64,000 bases of DNA, taken from contig NC_068939.1 of NCBI RefSeq assembly GCF_016801865.2, positions 87,267,881 through 87,331,880 of the forward strand, written 5' to 3'. This DNA is from Culex pipiens pallens (lineage: Eukaryota > Arthropoda > Insecta > Diptera > Culicidae). The position numbers and the translations under genes are program-made. Below the pieces are notes generated by a model. It was not told where the DNA came from and did no database searches. It saw only the letters and a program-made list of their open reading frames with translations. This document shows positions 36,121-46,999 of the stretch, one piece after another. How positions within the stretch are numbered: the first letter of the stretch is position 1; every line of letters begins with the position of its first letter.

Positions 36121-37471
36121 GGGTAATTCTCCGCCAACTCACACAGCAGTTGCCCCGACCCCTCTTCGATTTGCGTGAAACTTTGTCCTAAGGGGTAACT
36201 TTTGTCCCTGATCACGATTCCGAGGTCCGTTTTTTGATATCTCGTGACGGAGGGGCGGTACGACCCCTTCCATTTTTGAACATGCGAAAAAAGAGGTGTT
36301 TTTCAATAATTTGCAGCCTGAAACGGTGATGAGATAGAAATTTGGTGTCAAAGGGACTTTTATGTAAAATTAGACGCCCGATTTGATGGCGTACTCAGAA
36401 TTCCGAAAAAACGTATTTTTCATCGAAAAAAACACTAAAAAAGTTTTAAAAATTCTCCCATTTTCCGTTACTCGACTGTAAAAAATTTTGGAACATGTCA
36501 TTTTATGGGAAATTTAATGTACTTTTCGAATCTACATTGTCCCAGAAGGGTCATTTTTTCATTTAGAACAAAATTTTTCATTTTAAAATTTCGTGTTTTT
36601 TCTAACTTTGCAGGGTTATTTTTTAGAGTGTAACAATGTTCTACAAAGTTGTAGAGCAGACAATTACAAAAATTTTAATATATATACATAAGGGTTTTGC
36701 TTATAAACATCACAAGTTATCACGATTTTACGAAAAAAAGTTTTAAAAAAGTTGGTCGTCATCGATCATGGCCGTTCATGGTCACCCGCGACAGACACGG
36801 ACGACGAAACAAAGAGAAACGCAAAAAGTAACTTTTTCAAAACTTTTTTTCGTAAAATCGCGATAACTTGTGATGTTTATAAGCAAACCCCTTATGTATA
36901 TATATTAAAATTTTTGTAATTGTCTGCTCTACAACTTTGTAGAACATTGTTACACTCTAAAAAATAACCCTGCAAAGTTAGAAAAAACACGAAATTTTAA
37001 AATGAAAAATTTTGTTCTAAATGAAAAAATGACCCTTCTGGGACAATGTAGATTCGAAAAGTACATTAAATTTCCCATAAAATGACATGTTCCAAAATTT
37101 TTTACAGTCGAGTAACGGAAAATGGGAGAATTTTTAAAACTTTTTTAGTGTTTTTTTCGATGAAAAATACGTTTTTTCGGAATTCTGAGTACGCCATCAA
37201 ATCGGGCGTCTAATTTTACATAAAAGTCCCTTTGACACCAAATTTCTATCTCATCACCGTTTCAGGCTGCAAATTATTGAAAAACACCTCTTTTTTCGCA
37301 TGTTCAAAAATGGAAGGGGTCGTACCGCCCCTCCGTCACGAGATATCAAAAAACGGACCTCGGATTCGTGATCAGGGACAAAAGTTACCCCTTAGGACAA
37401 AGTTTCACGCAAATCGAAGAGGGGTCGGGGCAACTTTTCCCGATTTCGTGTGAGTTGGTAGAGAATTACCC
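36121..37471. mobile_element. 1.35-kb fold-back element (GGGTAATTCTC ends)
   Basis: A near-perfect palindrome: left arm 36121-36753, spacer 36754-36829, right arm 36830-37471. Ends are GGGTAATTCTC and GAGAATTACCC. AAAT occurs directly outside both ends (36117-36120, 37472-37475), a probable 4-bp duplication. Near its outer end the right arm carries about 10 extra bases and differs from the left arm. A solo arm at 61571-62193 matches the left arm. There is no transposase; short frames such as MTPNFYLITVSGCK occur in both arms and are by-products of the repeat. Confidence 0.88.
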
Positions 37472-37475
37472 AAAT

Positions 37476-38460
37476 CGAACTCATGCAATTTTAGACGGTG
37501 TGTACCTCTCGACATCCGTGATCTATCGAAACTCGTACCAATCAAATTAAATTTAAACGCCACTGACGTTACGGCCGGCTTGTTTATCCAAAACTAATGC
37601 AGAACGATCCGGCCCGATGATGAAATCATCAGCAATCGCCAGCCAAAGAGAGAACACGTGAGCAGCTCTGTTTACACGACGATCTGGATCGCTTCGATTT
37701 CCGCGTCCCACACGTCCCGCATCCATCTGCTACGCATCAACTTCAAGATATTAATTTCATAATCCAACTCTCGGCTTGATCTGTCCAATGGGACGGGAGG
37801 TTCTCCCCCTGACCACGGCCAAACTAACTCGATGTAGATGTTCGAAAACATAAGCCGCGGCTTGACCTAGTTAATAACATTACCCGCCGTAGACGTCAGG
37901 TCTGCACAAGCATCATCTTAAGCCTGGTAGTACTGCCCGGTAGCCAAGTACCGTCCGCTTGAAGAGTCTTCTCGGGAGATCTCTCCCCTTGAGCTGCTCG
38001 TTGTTTTCTCTGTTGAGGTAGTCGCGTCTTGCTCAACCGAAAAGTGCCGCGAGACCTTTCCAAACATATTTTGAATGTTGACGTTCACAGCATAATTACT
38101 ACAAATGTCGGGGCTTTGGGGCCACGTTTCGCACCTAATTATTCTTGTTCAGGAGAAGGGGGGTTGTCCTTCTCAATTTGTACTCTTGACACTTGGTTCA
38201 GTAAATAATTTCGAGTAGACAGAACATTTATTGAACAGAAAAAAAGTGTTCATGGACTCACGTTCGAATGAGTTCATTCCGATTAAGTTGTATTGGTGAC
38301 TTGAACTGTCAAACAACACGGATAGCGAGATGGTTGGCAGATAAGCAGTTAACGTACGTCAATTTCACTTTCATCCCTAAAAGTCAACGAAGTTCGCTTT
38401 GGATGTAGTCCAGAGAGAACATTCTACGTGAAAATTTCACATCAATTGCCCATCTCTCGG
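37476..38460. other. Single-copy-looking, GC-mixed region, no gene recognised
   Basis: No domain-bearing frame and no bounded repeat. Candidate regulatory sequence only. Confidence 0.3.
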
Positions 38461-38463
38461 GTG

Positions 38464-38680
38464 AGTTTTCAAAAAGCCGTAAGCCATCGTGACCTCTGAC
38501 ACTATTTTTTGTTTTTCTCGAAAATGAAACAAAATTTCATTTATTTTATGTTTGGGGCACTTGAAGGACGTGTAGATGAACAATCTCGAGCATTTTTGAT
38601 ATTAGTTTTTCGTAAGTAGGTCGAATACCGATGCAAAAAGGACTTTGTTTACCAATGGCTCTTACGGCTTTTTGAAAACT
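38464..38680. mobile_element. MITE with AGTTTTCAAAAAGCCGTAAG ends
   Basis: A 217-bp segment with inverted ends of about 20 bp (AGTTTTCAAAAAGCCGTAAG, exact on the right as the reverse complement). There is no coding capacity. The target duplication is not clear; the flanks GTGA and TAAT are not identical. Confidence 0.75.
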
Positions 38681-39363
38681 AATCCGAGATCTGTAGTCCG
38701 CGGTCAGAATAATTGAGCTATTTCCAACCACCAAAACAACAAATTACATAACTTCAACTCGGTTATTACTAAAGTTGCGTAACATCCCCGTTCGACTGTG
38801 AGTAACCCAAAAAACAACGTTGACCATCCGAAATGTTGCAATACAGTCCATTTGTGTGTGTTTTGTTGTTGTTCTTTTCGCAGATGCCCTTCCTCCGGTA
38901 GGAGGAGGAGGTTAGTTGCGATCGTGCGGTGGGACGACAAGCTGCCGTTTGTGGTTGAACGGCTCAGGTTTTACGGACAGGTTCTGGTTCCCTTCCAACC
39001 CGGATGGGGATCTACTACTGTGGTTGATTGTTGTTGGCGAAAGGTACGGAGTGCACTATGAATATTGTTGAAACTTATTATGTTTCACTCCTGCAGCCTC
39101 AAGTGGTTTTGGACGGAATTTAAAATCGTATAAGCTATATCTCAGTCAAATGTTATCCGAATTTGATGATTCTTGCTGAATTTGATCTAGAAGAATCTCT
39201 AGAATGTTTCAAATTAGATTCAAAAGAAATACATGTAACTCAAGTTTAAGAATAAATACCATTTCTTTTTTGTTTTGTTCCGGAGAATCAAAATAATTTT
39301 CATGCAGCAATTTTTTATTTATCCATCAATAATAATTCCAATAATTTAAACTTGCGTTTCAAT

Positions 39364-39698
39364 GGTTCTAGTTGGAAATGATTTGGAAAAAATCGATATA
39401 AATCTTTAAAAAGATAGATTCCTAATTATGCATTAACATGAGTTACAGGTAAAGGACATTTCCAACTTTTTTCTCTCCTTTTCAGTCAAAGTTTTATTAA
39501 ATGCCGCAGCAAAAATTGTTTATTGGACTCTCAACAATAAACATTTTTTGCTTCGGAATTTAATAAAACATTGACTGAAAAGGACAGAAAAAAAGTTGGA
39601 AATGTCCTTTACCTGTAACTTAATTTAATGCATGAATTAAAAATCTATCTTATAGAAGTTTAATCTCGAATTTTTCTCGATCGTTTTCAACTAGAACC
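39364..39698. mobile_element. Fold-back element with GGTTCTAGTTG ends
   Basis: Arms of about 160 bp are imperfect reverse complements. The outer parts (GGTTCTAGTTGGAAATGATT, AAGATAGATT, ATGCATTAA) are diverged. The inner part (AGTTACAGGTAAAGGACATT through TCAGTCAA) is nearly exact. The better conserved inner palindrome at 39441-39620 may be a younger element inside an older one, or selection or conversion may have acted on the inner arms. Confidence 0.72.
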
Positions 39699-39964
39699 CT
39701 CGAAATTGGTTAGCTAAGGTAACCCTGGGTGGTGAAAAGTGGGTTCGAAAAGCGGCACTGTTTTCAAAGCGAAACCATGTTTCTTTTCGCCAGAAGATGC
39801 AAGTATTGTTATCAATCTTTCCAAAAGAAGTAATGAAAATATGTTTATTATAAAACAGCTCTCAAAATATGAGCTAAAAATGTTCAACTTATTCAGGCTG
39901 ATAAAACTGATCTTTGTCAACTAATTGATTATGAATATATCCAACGAAACAATGCTTTTCATAA

Positions 39965-40205
39965 AATGAAGTTGTCTTTATAGCTGTCGGCCACCATTGC
40001 TAGTACCAACCACTAGTGTCTTCCTTTTTATCTACAAGGACTTCGCCGCCCTGGGCTCCTAAGTGTATGAAAGTATGGCACGGAGCGACGGCGCCGAATA
40101 CCCATATTTACACAAAGAATTTTAGAGCGCCCGCCGAGGGATTCGAACCAGCGACCTCTGGATTGTGAGTCCAGTGCGCGGTTCGATTGATCCACAAGGG
40201 CGGGG
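39965..40205 (-). mobile_element. tRNA-derived SINE with 12-bp target duplication
   Basis: Flanked by exact TGCTTTTCATAA at 39953-39964 and 40206-40217, which fixes both ends and a 241-bp length. On the minus strand the head carries a box B GGTTCGAATCC (40149-40139) and an anticodon-arm-like CTGGACTCACAATCCAG. The T and acceptor arms are mispaired, so it is not a functional tRNA. The body contains CCGAATACCCATATTTACAC on the plus strand. Confidence 0.88.
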
Positions 40206-40216
40206 TGCTTTTCATA

Positions 40217-40877
40217 ACGTCATGATTCGAATTCCCTAACGCTTCGAAACCCGGACACTTCAACTTGTTTTATCAATTATTTGGATATAAGTTCGCATTA
40301 TGAATGTCAAAACTGTGTTATTTGATGAATTCTAACATCAACTTTCATTTAAAGTTTGTTTGAACGCTGTAGTTAATGCCAAAACAATTAAATAAAATAA
40401 AATTATAAGTTTACCAAAAATGCGAAACATTTCAACTGAAATATTTCATAGGCGTCCGAAGTAGCGGGAAGGCAAAGCAGAAATTTATGTTTTTGATTTC
40501 CTTAAATTCTCCCAATTTTTTATATAAACTATCGATTGTTTTGAAGTTAACAGCTTATTTGAGACCTAAAGAATGCCATTCACTAACATTTCAGTCCAAA
40601 TTTGTGCGATTCATAAGCAAAATCGAGTGTCCGGAATTCGAAGCAAAAGTGTCCGGATTTCGAATCAGCTTTTAACAGTGTCCGGGATTCGAAGCACAAC
40701 AAGTCATTTTAATTTTCAAATTCTGATGAAAAATTGTTAGAAAAGACATATTTTGCATGCATTCTCTTAAAACTAAATCCTGATGAAATTTCTACATTTC
40801 CAATTTATTACATGATTTTTTGCCAGCTATAACAAAAATAATATGGTACTAAGTGTCCGGATTTCGAATCATGACGT
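40217..40877. mobile_element. TA-flanked element with ACGTCATGATTCGAA ends
   Basis: Inverted ends ACGTCATGATTCGAA are flanked by TA on both sides (40215-40216, 40878-40879), consistent with a Tc1/mariner-type non-autonomous element. Internal copies of GTGTCCGG(A/G)ATTCGAA recur near the right end at about 40629, 40650, 40680 and 40855. There is no transposase frame. The SINE at 39965 inserted exactly at its left edge. Confidence 0.75.
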
Positions 40878-40879
40878 TA

Positions 40880-42010
40880 GTAGGACCAAAATAGGGACAT
40901 CTTTTCAGAATACACAATAAAATATAATTCAATTGGCAAATTATACATCCTTCTTTATTTTGACATTTTGACATATCTGAGTCCAGGATGAATGCTTGAA
41001 AATTTTACGCTGTGAATTAGTGAAATATTATCCAATTTTAACCATCAAATAATTTTGAAACCAAGTTCCAAAAGTCTAAAAAAATCTTGAATTTGATGAT
41101 TATTTGTTTTTGTAACTTAACTTATGTTTTGAAAAACAATATTTTCAAAGAATCAACTTGGACCATTTTTTTCAATTTTTGTTTCATCTCAAACTAAATT
41201 TTAAAGCTATTGATTTCATTTTTTGGTAAAAAATGTAAAAAAACCAGCTACACATTAAATTGTGATTGAAAAATGATAAAAACAGGCAAAACAATTTTGC
41301 AATTAATTCTATAAAAAAAGATCAGAAAATTTCACAAAAGTGTCATGTTTTGACATTGAATGTAACCAATAGTTTTCTAGATATCAACATTTCAGAAATA
41401 CTTATTTTTGAGGCTGTTATTCAAAAACTAATTGTTTGGTTTTAAAAGTCACATAGTGATTTTTTTATCTTTTTAAACATAATTTTTAGGAGCGGCTTTC
41501 TTTCATAAAGTATAAAAAAAGAAAAATGTTAAAATTACCGAAAATAATGACCATAAAGTGACTATAACTATCTGTGCACTTTACCAGAAACTCGGCAAAG
41601 TTCTTTTCAATTGCAAATTCATTTAGCTTTTAAAAATAACATTAAAAAAACATGTTCCTGGATCAAGCACCATTATGCACTCTGACTCAAAAGATGTATC
41701 ATCAACAAAATTTTCAAAATTGAAAAATACTTATCTTGAAAACTCAAATTTAGTGATAAAAAGTTAAATAATAAAATATTTTTTCCGTGTTATATTTTTT
41801 TCCGAAAATTCCTAATCAAAATCACAACTTTGCCAAAGACACCAAATCGATCGGAATACCCCGTTGTCATACATTTTCGTTCCATCCCCCATAATTGTAT
41901 GGAGACTTGTATGAGAAACTAATGATTTAAAATTTCTTTTTTTGACACAAGGAATGTATGGACAAAGTTTCATCCAAATAAAAAATATACAAATAAAAAA
42001 TCACAAATCA
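40880..42010 (+). repeat. AT-rich region ending in family A 3' end
   Basis: Mostly featureless AT-rich DNA. From about 41.4 kb it carries family A words (AACTTTGCCAAAGACACCAAATCG on this strand). At 41895-42000 it has the family's right end (GTATGGAGACTTGTATGAGA, ACACAAGGAATGTATGGAC). Confidence 0.45.
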
Positions 42011-42014
42011 TTTG

Positions 42015-42222
42015 AGGACCCCGTGGCGCGGTGGTTAGCGGCTTCGGCTGCCGATCCCTCATGTGTGCTAAGGGGCCCGGGTTCGATTCCCGCCCATCTC
42101 CTCTGGGTGTTCTGTGTTTGTCCCGTTTAGTTAGTAAATTCAGTCTGAAAAGACGGTGTGATGTCTATTAAAAAATCTAGAAAACTTCTCAATAGACCTA
42201 AAACTAGCAATGAAAAATAAAA
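42015..42222 (+). mobile_element. tRNA-derived SINE
   Basis: Box A TGGCGCGGTGG (42024-42034) and a perfect box B GGTTCGATTCC (42080-42090) lie at normal spacing. The head shares GCGGCTTCGGCTGCCGATCC with the SINE at 5402-5608. The body differs, containing GTCCCGTTTAGTTAGTAAAT and ending in an A-rich run. The 3' boundary is approximate because A-rich flanks blur any duplication. Confidence 0.75.
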
Positions 42223-42229
42223 AAATATT

Positions 42230-43850
42230 AGATTTAAGCATAAAATGTACTTAAATTTAACGAAAAGTTTTCCATGAAAAAAATTCTAAAGAAAAAAATA
42301 GCAAGAGTAGAATAAAATCTTAAAAAAGATGATGACAATGCCGGAATCGAGCAAAATTAACACCAAAAAGAAATATTCAAGTAAACTCTCCAACAGACTT
42401 CTCAATGAATTCGACAACCGTCGATTCGGTGATTAAACGCGTATCATCAATTTTATTTATGCGACTAGAAAATCATAAAAATCAAACTTAATTGATAGTT
42501 TTAAAACTTTTATTACAAAGTCGTCAAACTACCGCATTTCTCGCCGAAGGACGCCCATAAAATCGGCTCGCCCAGTGCCAACGCACTTTTATTTCCCACA
42601 GCAGTAGCACCAGTAGTAGCAATGTGCGAATCAGTAGTAGCAGCAGCAGTAGCAGCACATGTTGTACATGACCGTTCCGTTCTAAAATTATACCAAAATC
42701 GAGGACGTTGTTGTTTAATTTGCCACTCGATACAGTCAAAACAATCGAGCGGTAACGTGTTGGGTCGTCCGTAAATGACGTTAAAAATTGAAGTTTCCGT
42801 GTTTGAACTCTCGCGAAAGTCGAACTAAAAAATGCTACACAATGTATGGATGGTCCTCCCAAAAAAAGAAAAAATGACCCAACAGAGCTTCCTACTTCTT
42901 TCTTCAGCTTCTGGAAGAAGTGTTTTGTTTAGCTGCAAAATCTTGGAATAAATTGCCGAAAACTCCCGGTGCTGGAGGGGGAAAAAGAAGGAGTTATGAA
43001 TGGATTCGGTGCGGAACCCTGCCGAGAGATCATCACTTTGCATCAGCACATCCCATTTCCGATCACACCTTGGCATGAGATCATTTGATGTGAGGTGGGC
43101 GATTCGAGGGAGATAGATTGAGTGAAAGAGCTCAAAGAATTTGGGGTGAACTGATAGGGTTTAAGAATCTTAAATAGATTCTTCAAAGTTGAGGAAATTA
43201 GTTCTTTGAAATCAAATTTAAACACATTTTATCAAAACCAAAAAAGTACAATTTCAACTGTTGAAGTCCAAAAACGGTACTCATACCCTAGTGTTGTTTA
43301 CACTGCTAAAAAAAGCTACAATGTTGTAGCGGCTTATGGTATCGGGCATACGATTTGGCCAAATTTAAGCCACAGCAACTACCGTTTCACCCGTTGCTGG
43401 TATGCTGAGTTGGATTTATTTTTAAGTCTAATCGATGGTGATGACCACGGATTTGTGTTGAACCGCGCACCATCAAAACAAATCAGCTGAGCTCAACTTA
43501 GCTTTCTTACAAAGAAAAATCCCGATGGTTGACCGTCTTTACCGGGTGACGTGTTTCATTCTCCCTTATTGATGCAGTGATTTGATTGTTGGTTACAGAT
43601 CATAAAATCAGTTTCGTGAACTTACCTGTATTTGATTAAATGCACCTAGTGTTGACGAGGGTTCTGAAATTAGAAATAAAGCCAATATTAGCCAAATGAT
43701 GTATTAAATCTGTTTTGCATAAAGAAAATAAATAAAATATTTAAAATAATCTAAATTTTAAGACTTTTTTTACAACAATTGCATCAAAAAGTTTTTCAAC
43801 TCATCTTGTTAATGCAAATGATTCATAGTTGAAATAGTCCTGAAACAAAT
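42230..43850. other. Single-copy-looking presumed intron with AGC repeat
   Basis: An imperfect AGC/AGT trinucleotide run lies at about 42600-42658. A 94-codon plus frame (43206-43490) shows no recognisable domain. No exon called. Confidence 0.3.
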
Positions 43851-44354
43851 TCGTTAGCTAAGTATATTTAACCTTTCCGGGCTTGAATTTTTTTGAGCTG
43901 TTAATTTTTATTTTTTGTATCTTTTTATTTGGCTCAAACTTTGCAGGGGCTTTCCCTAAGACCATAGAAGTCATTTTTGTCATTAGTACACCCATACAAG
44001 TATCCATACAATTTTGGCAGCTGTCCATTAGGGTGCCTAGAAAAAATGACCCCCTGCTCCACAAGCGGAAAACGGTTTATTGGGTTATTTTAAGCATCTG
44101 TGTAAATTTTGAGCGACATTGGATAAGATTAACCCATTGATACCCGAGCCTAAAGTTGGTGAAAAAAATGATGTTCATACAAAAATGACTTTTTTAAATC
44201 GCTAATAACTTTTCAGGATTAAGTTTTACAGCTTTGGTATGTTCTACAAAGTTGTAGAGCATTAAATTTTCAATGAGAATCTCACTTTTGGGAATATTTG
44301 GATGTAAGTAGCGCACCGTGTAGACCAAACCGCAAGAAAATTGGGTTTTCCATA

Positions 44355-45494
44355 GGGTAGGGTAGTCATCAATGAGACACTTTTGGTTTTTAAACTTCAA
44401 CGGTTTTTGTATTTTTTTCATTAGCATGTTTTAAAGAGCTTTTTGTTGCATTTTCTTTCTTTTAATGTGTTCTAACATTGACCAAAATATGAGATCGATC
44501 CGACCTCTACAGCCAGAGTTATTCAACTGTCTCATTGTAGACGCACTTGGCAGGAACAATCCCAAGTAACATTTTTTTCCAGGAGTTCTACAAGAGCTCT
44601 TCAAGATAGCTGCAGCATAGCAGTTTGGACCGCGGTAGGATAAAATTCTCTTCAAAACTTCTTCAGGAGTTTGGAAGAGTACTTGAAGAGAGTTTTATCC
44701 TACCGCGGTCCAAACTGCTATGCTGTAGCTATCTTGAAGAGCTCTTGTAGAACTCCTGGAAAAAAATGTTACTTGGGAATGAGACAGGTGGGGAACAATG
44801 AGCCACTCTACGAAAATCAATACTTTTCTAGTAAAACATCATATTTTGTATTGTTCCATTGCAGGTGACTTGCCTTGAACATTCTTAAGCAATTTTGCCA
44901 ACCTGAAACTTCAAATAACAACAGTTATACTAAAAAGTATTTAAATTTTGTAAAATCCTTATATTTTACCAAATAACTTTATATTTTTGGTTAAATGAAG
45001 TTCAAACTCACTAAATATGCCAAAATTCACTTCCAATTCATGTTTTGAAAGATTTTCATAGATTTTGAAAAGTTTAATGAAGAAAAATCAAAGTGTCTCA
45101 TTGTTACCCATGGGCTGAAATGAGTGGGGAACAATGAGACAGCCCTGGATTCTGGGTATATTTTAAATTTTGGCCAAACCTAATGAAAGGACATTGTAGC
45201 CCAACTAATGCCCTGTGAAATGACGAAAGAAATTTGGAGAAATATTAGTTTTTGTGTTAATGGCAGTCTATGAGCGAAAATGTAATTTTTAGTCATAATT
45301 TACTTTCACACCCCAGAATCAAACATGTATGAATAACTTTGCAAGGGAGCGTCCATAACCAAAGCCACTATTATGGCAGACGTGTATCTAGTAGACACAC
45401 CTTTCCCCCAAATATGAGCCTGATTGGTTGAAACTACGTCTTGTGAGAGCCATTTTATCATTGTTCCCCGTGTCTCATTGATGACTACTCTACC
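44355..45494. mobile_element. TA-flanked element with GGGTAG ends, nested
   Basis: Inverted ends GGGTAGGGTAGTCATCAATG and GGGTAGAGTAGTCATCAATG (reverse complement of the right), flanked by TA (44353-44354, 45495-45496). The inside repeats variants of GTCTCATTGTT and AACAATGAGAC. It disrupts the hAT-type MITE and is itself interrupted by a 217-bp MITE. There is no transposase. Confidence 0.82.
44561..44777. mobile_element. 217-bp MITE with ~100-bp inverted arms, innermost
   Basis: Ends CCCAAGTAACATTTTTTTCC, with arms nearly identical over about 100 bp (44561-44662 and 44677-44777). AAT flanks both sides (44558-44560, 44778-44780), a likely 3-bp duplication. The two short 'proteins' sharing RVLSYRGPNCY-like text are the two arms read outward. 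Confidence 0.88.
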
Positions 45495-46559
45495 CTACAT
45501 TTTTTTCGATTTTTCCCATACAAAATTCACCCCCGAGTATCAATGGGTAAATGTTAACCGATTTTGCTCATATTTGGCCCAGAGTCATAAAATAGCTCAA
45601 GGAACAATATTCAGCTTGTGGAGCGAGGTTTTGAGAAAAAGTCCCGTATTCTGGGCACTCTACTGTCCATACAAAAATGGTACGTAAATATTCGAAAATC
45701 TGTTACTTTTGAAAGATTTTTCTGATCGATTTGGTGTCGTCGGCAAACATGCACACGGATTTTTTTGCCGAATTTTAAATAATCTTATTTTACAAAAATT
45801 CTATTTCTAAAAATCCGTATTCTTCCGGATTTTTTCAATTTGTTGATATGTTTTAGGGGAAAAAAAAGCTGAAACTTTTGAGTATGGACAAAAATTTGCC
45901 GCCGAGTTATAATTTTTTGAACAAAATGTATTTTTGGGAAAAATATAAATTTTAGTCGAAAAACATTTCAAATTGGCGTAATATTGAATGTTTGGACCTT
46001 TTGAAATGTTATTCTTAATTTCAAAATTTATATTTTTCGAAAAGATCATAAAATTTCACAAATGTTTCATTTCCCAACATTGAAAATTGGACTATCAGTT
46101 GCCGAGAATTTGCCATTATAAAATGTGGGAATGTTTAAACATTTGAATGAAACTTTAAAAACATCGAATTTCTTGTTTCTTTTTCTTTCATTTATTCTAT
46201 TTCAGCAAGCAGAGGGCCAATATTCAATGTCTCTCAGGCAATTTAATTGGAAATTTTGTGAACTTTTCGAAAACAAATATTTCAGAAAGGAGGGAATTTT
46301 TCATTTACAATTAAACTAAGATTGAAAATATCTTGAAAACCCTTTTTTTAATATGTGAAGTACATTTTACATTAAATGCTAAAGTCAATTATATTCTTCA
46401 AAGTCAATGTCGTCCCCACTTCGGTCCAAAATATCAGGGGGATTTTATTCTAAAAAAAACTAAAAAACTTCTAAATTTCAATGGAGATAGAAGTTTAATC
46501 AACTGAAAACAATCTGGAATGTATTTTCCAGCGTTTCGAATCATATTTAGCATGTCTGA

Positions 46560-46800
46560 GATCGAACATAAATATTTGGAAGTTTTGTGAAATTCCGTTG
46601 TACAATTCTTCAAAAAGTATTTTATTCGTCTATTTTGAAAACTTATGATTGCAAAAGAACTGGAAAAGTGTTAAATGCATTTAAAACGCTTTTTTCATTC
46701 AAGTGTTACACTGTTTATACCATAGCTCATTTTTTATAAATTGTGTTGCTCCCTCTCGACTTTGGACAACTTAAAAAAATATTTGCAGCGGCCTAATAAA
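46560..46800 (+). repeat. Dispersed repeat family B, copy 3
   Basis: Contains AAAACTTATGATTGCAAAAG, AAATGCATTTAAAACGC and GCTCCCTCTCGACTTTGG, then AAAAAAATATTTGCAGCGGC, in the same order as the copies at 10975 and 33120. Confidence 0.5.
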
Positions 46801-46814
46801 AAAAAGTGTAACCA

Positions 46815-46990
46815 ATTATGGAGGAAGTTCTCATATGTTTGTCAGGTTAAGAGTTCAGTTTTTATTGCATTAAATTGGCCGATTTTCAATATTCAATCAA
46901 CTTATTAGAAGCTGTCAAAGTGCAGATATGCTAACATAAGGTGCTCGATGGAATTTCATGCTGTTCCTCTAGCTTTATTATTGATTGACT
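46815..46990. repeat. Repeat shared with 62255-62385
   Basis: GGAGGAAGTTCTCATATGTTTGTCAGG and the following CAATTGCT-like and ATTTTC-like spacing correspond to GGGGAAATTCTCGTATGTTTGGCAGG at 62254. Diverged, boundaries unclear, class unknown. Confidence 0.35.
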
Positions 46991-46999
46991 AGTAATATA

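Larger units (their letters stand above)
44029..45662. mobile_element. hAT-type MITE, copy 2, itself interrupted
   Basis: Ends TAGGGTGCCTAG and TAGAGTGCCCAG (reverse complement of the right). Exact 8-bp duplications CTGTCCAT flank it at 44021-44028 and 45663-45670. Apart from the internal insertion it is colinear with the intact copy at 60770-61226, sharing for example CCCCTGCTCCACAAGC-like ends and CGCTAATAACTTTTCAGGAT. Confidence 0.88.
43850..46100 (+). repeat. Dispersed repeat family A, host of a nested insertion stack
   Basis: Left part to 44028, right part from 45663. The target CTGTCCATACAAAAATGG is interrupted by a hAT-like element. An uninterrupted version of the same site is at about 51651-51668. 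The right part continues with ATTTTTCTGATCGATTTGGT and GATATGTTTTAGGGG words typical of the family. Confidence 0.6.

Noticed and set aside
36139..37453. Near-identical ~70-aa frames (MTPNFYLITVSGCK...) near 36.2, 37.3 and 61.7 kb
   Set aside because: They lie in the arms of the fold-back element and its solo arm; short, no domain, conserved only because the repeat is.
40139..40203. tRNA gene candidate, minus strand
   Set aside because: The anticodon stem pairs, but the T stem and half of the acceptor stem do not; it is the head of a SINE with a 12-bp duplication.
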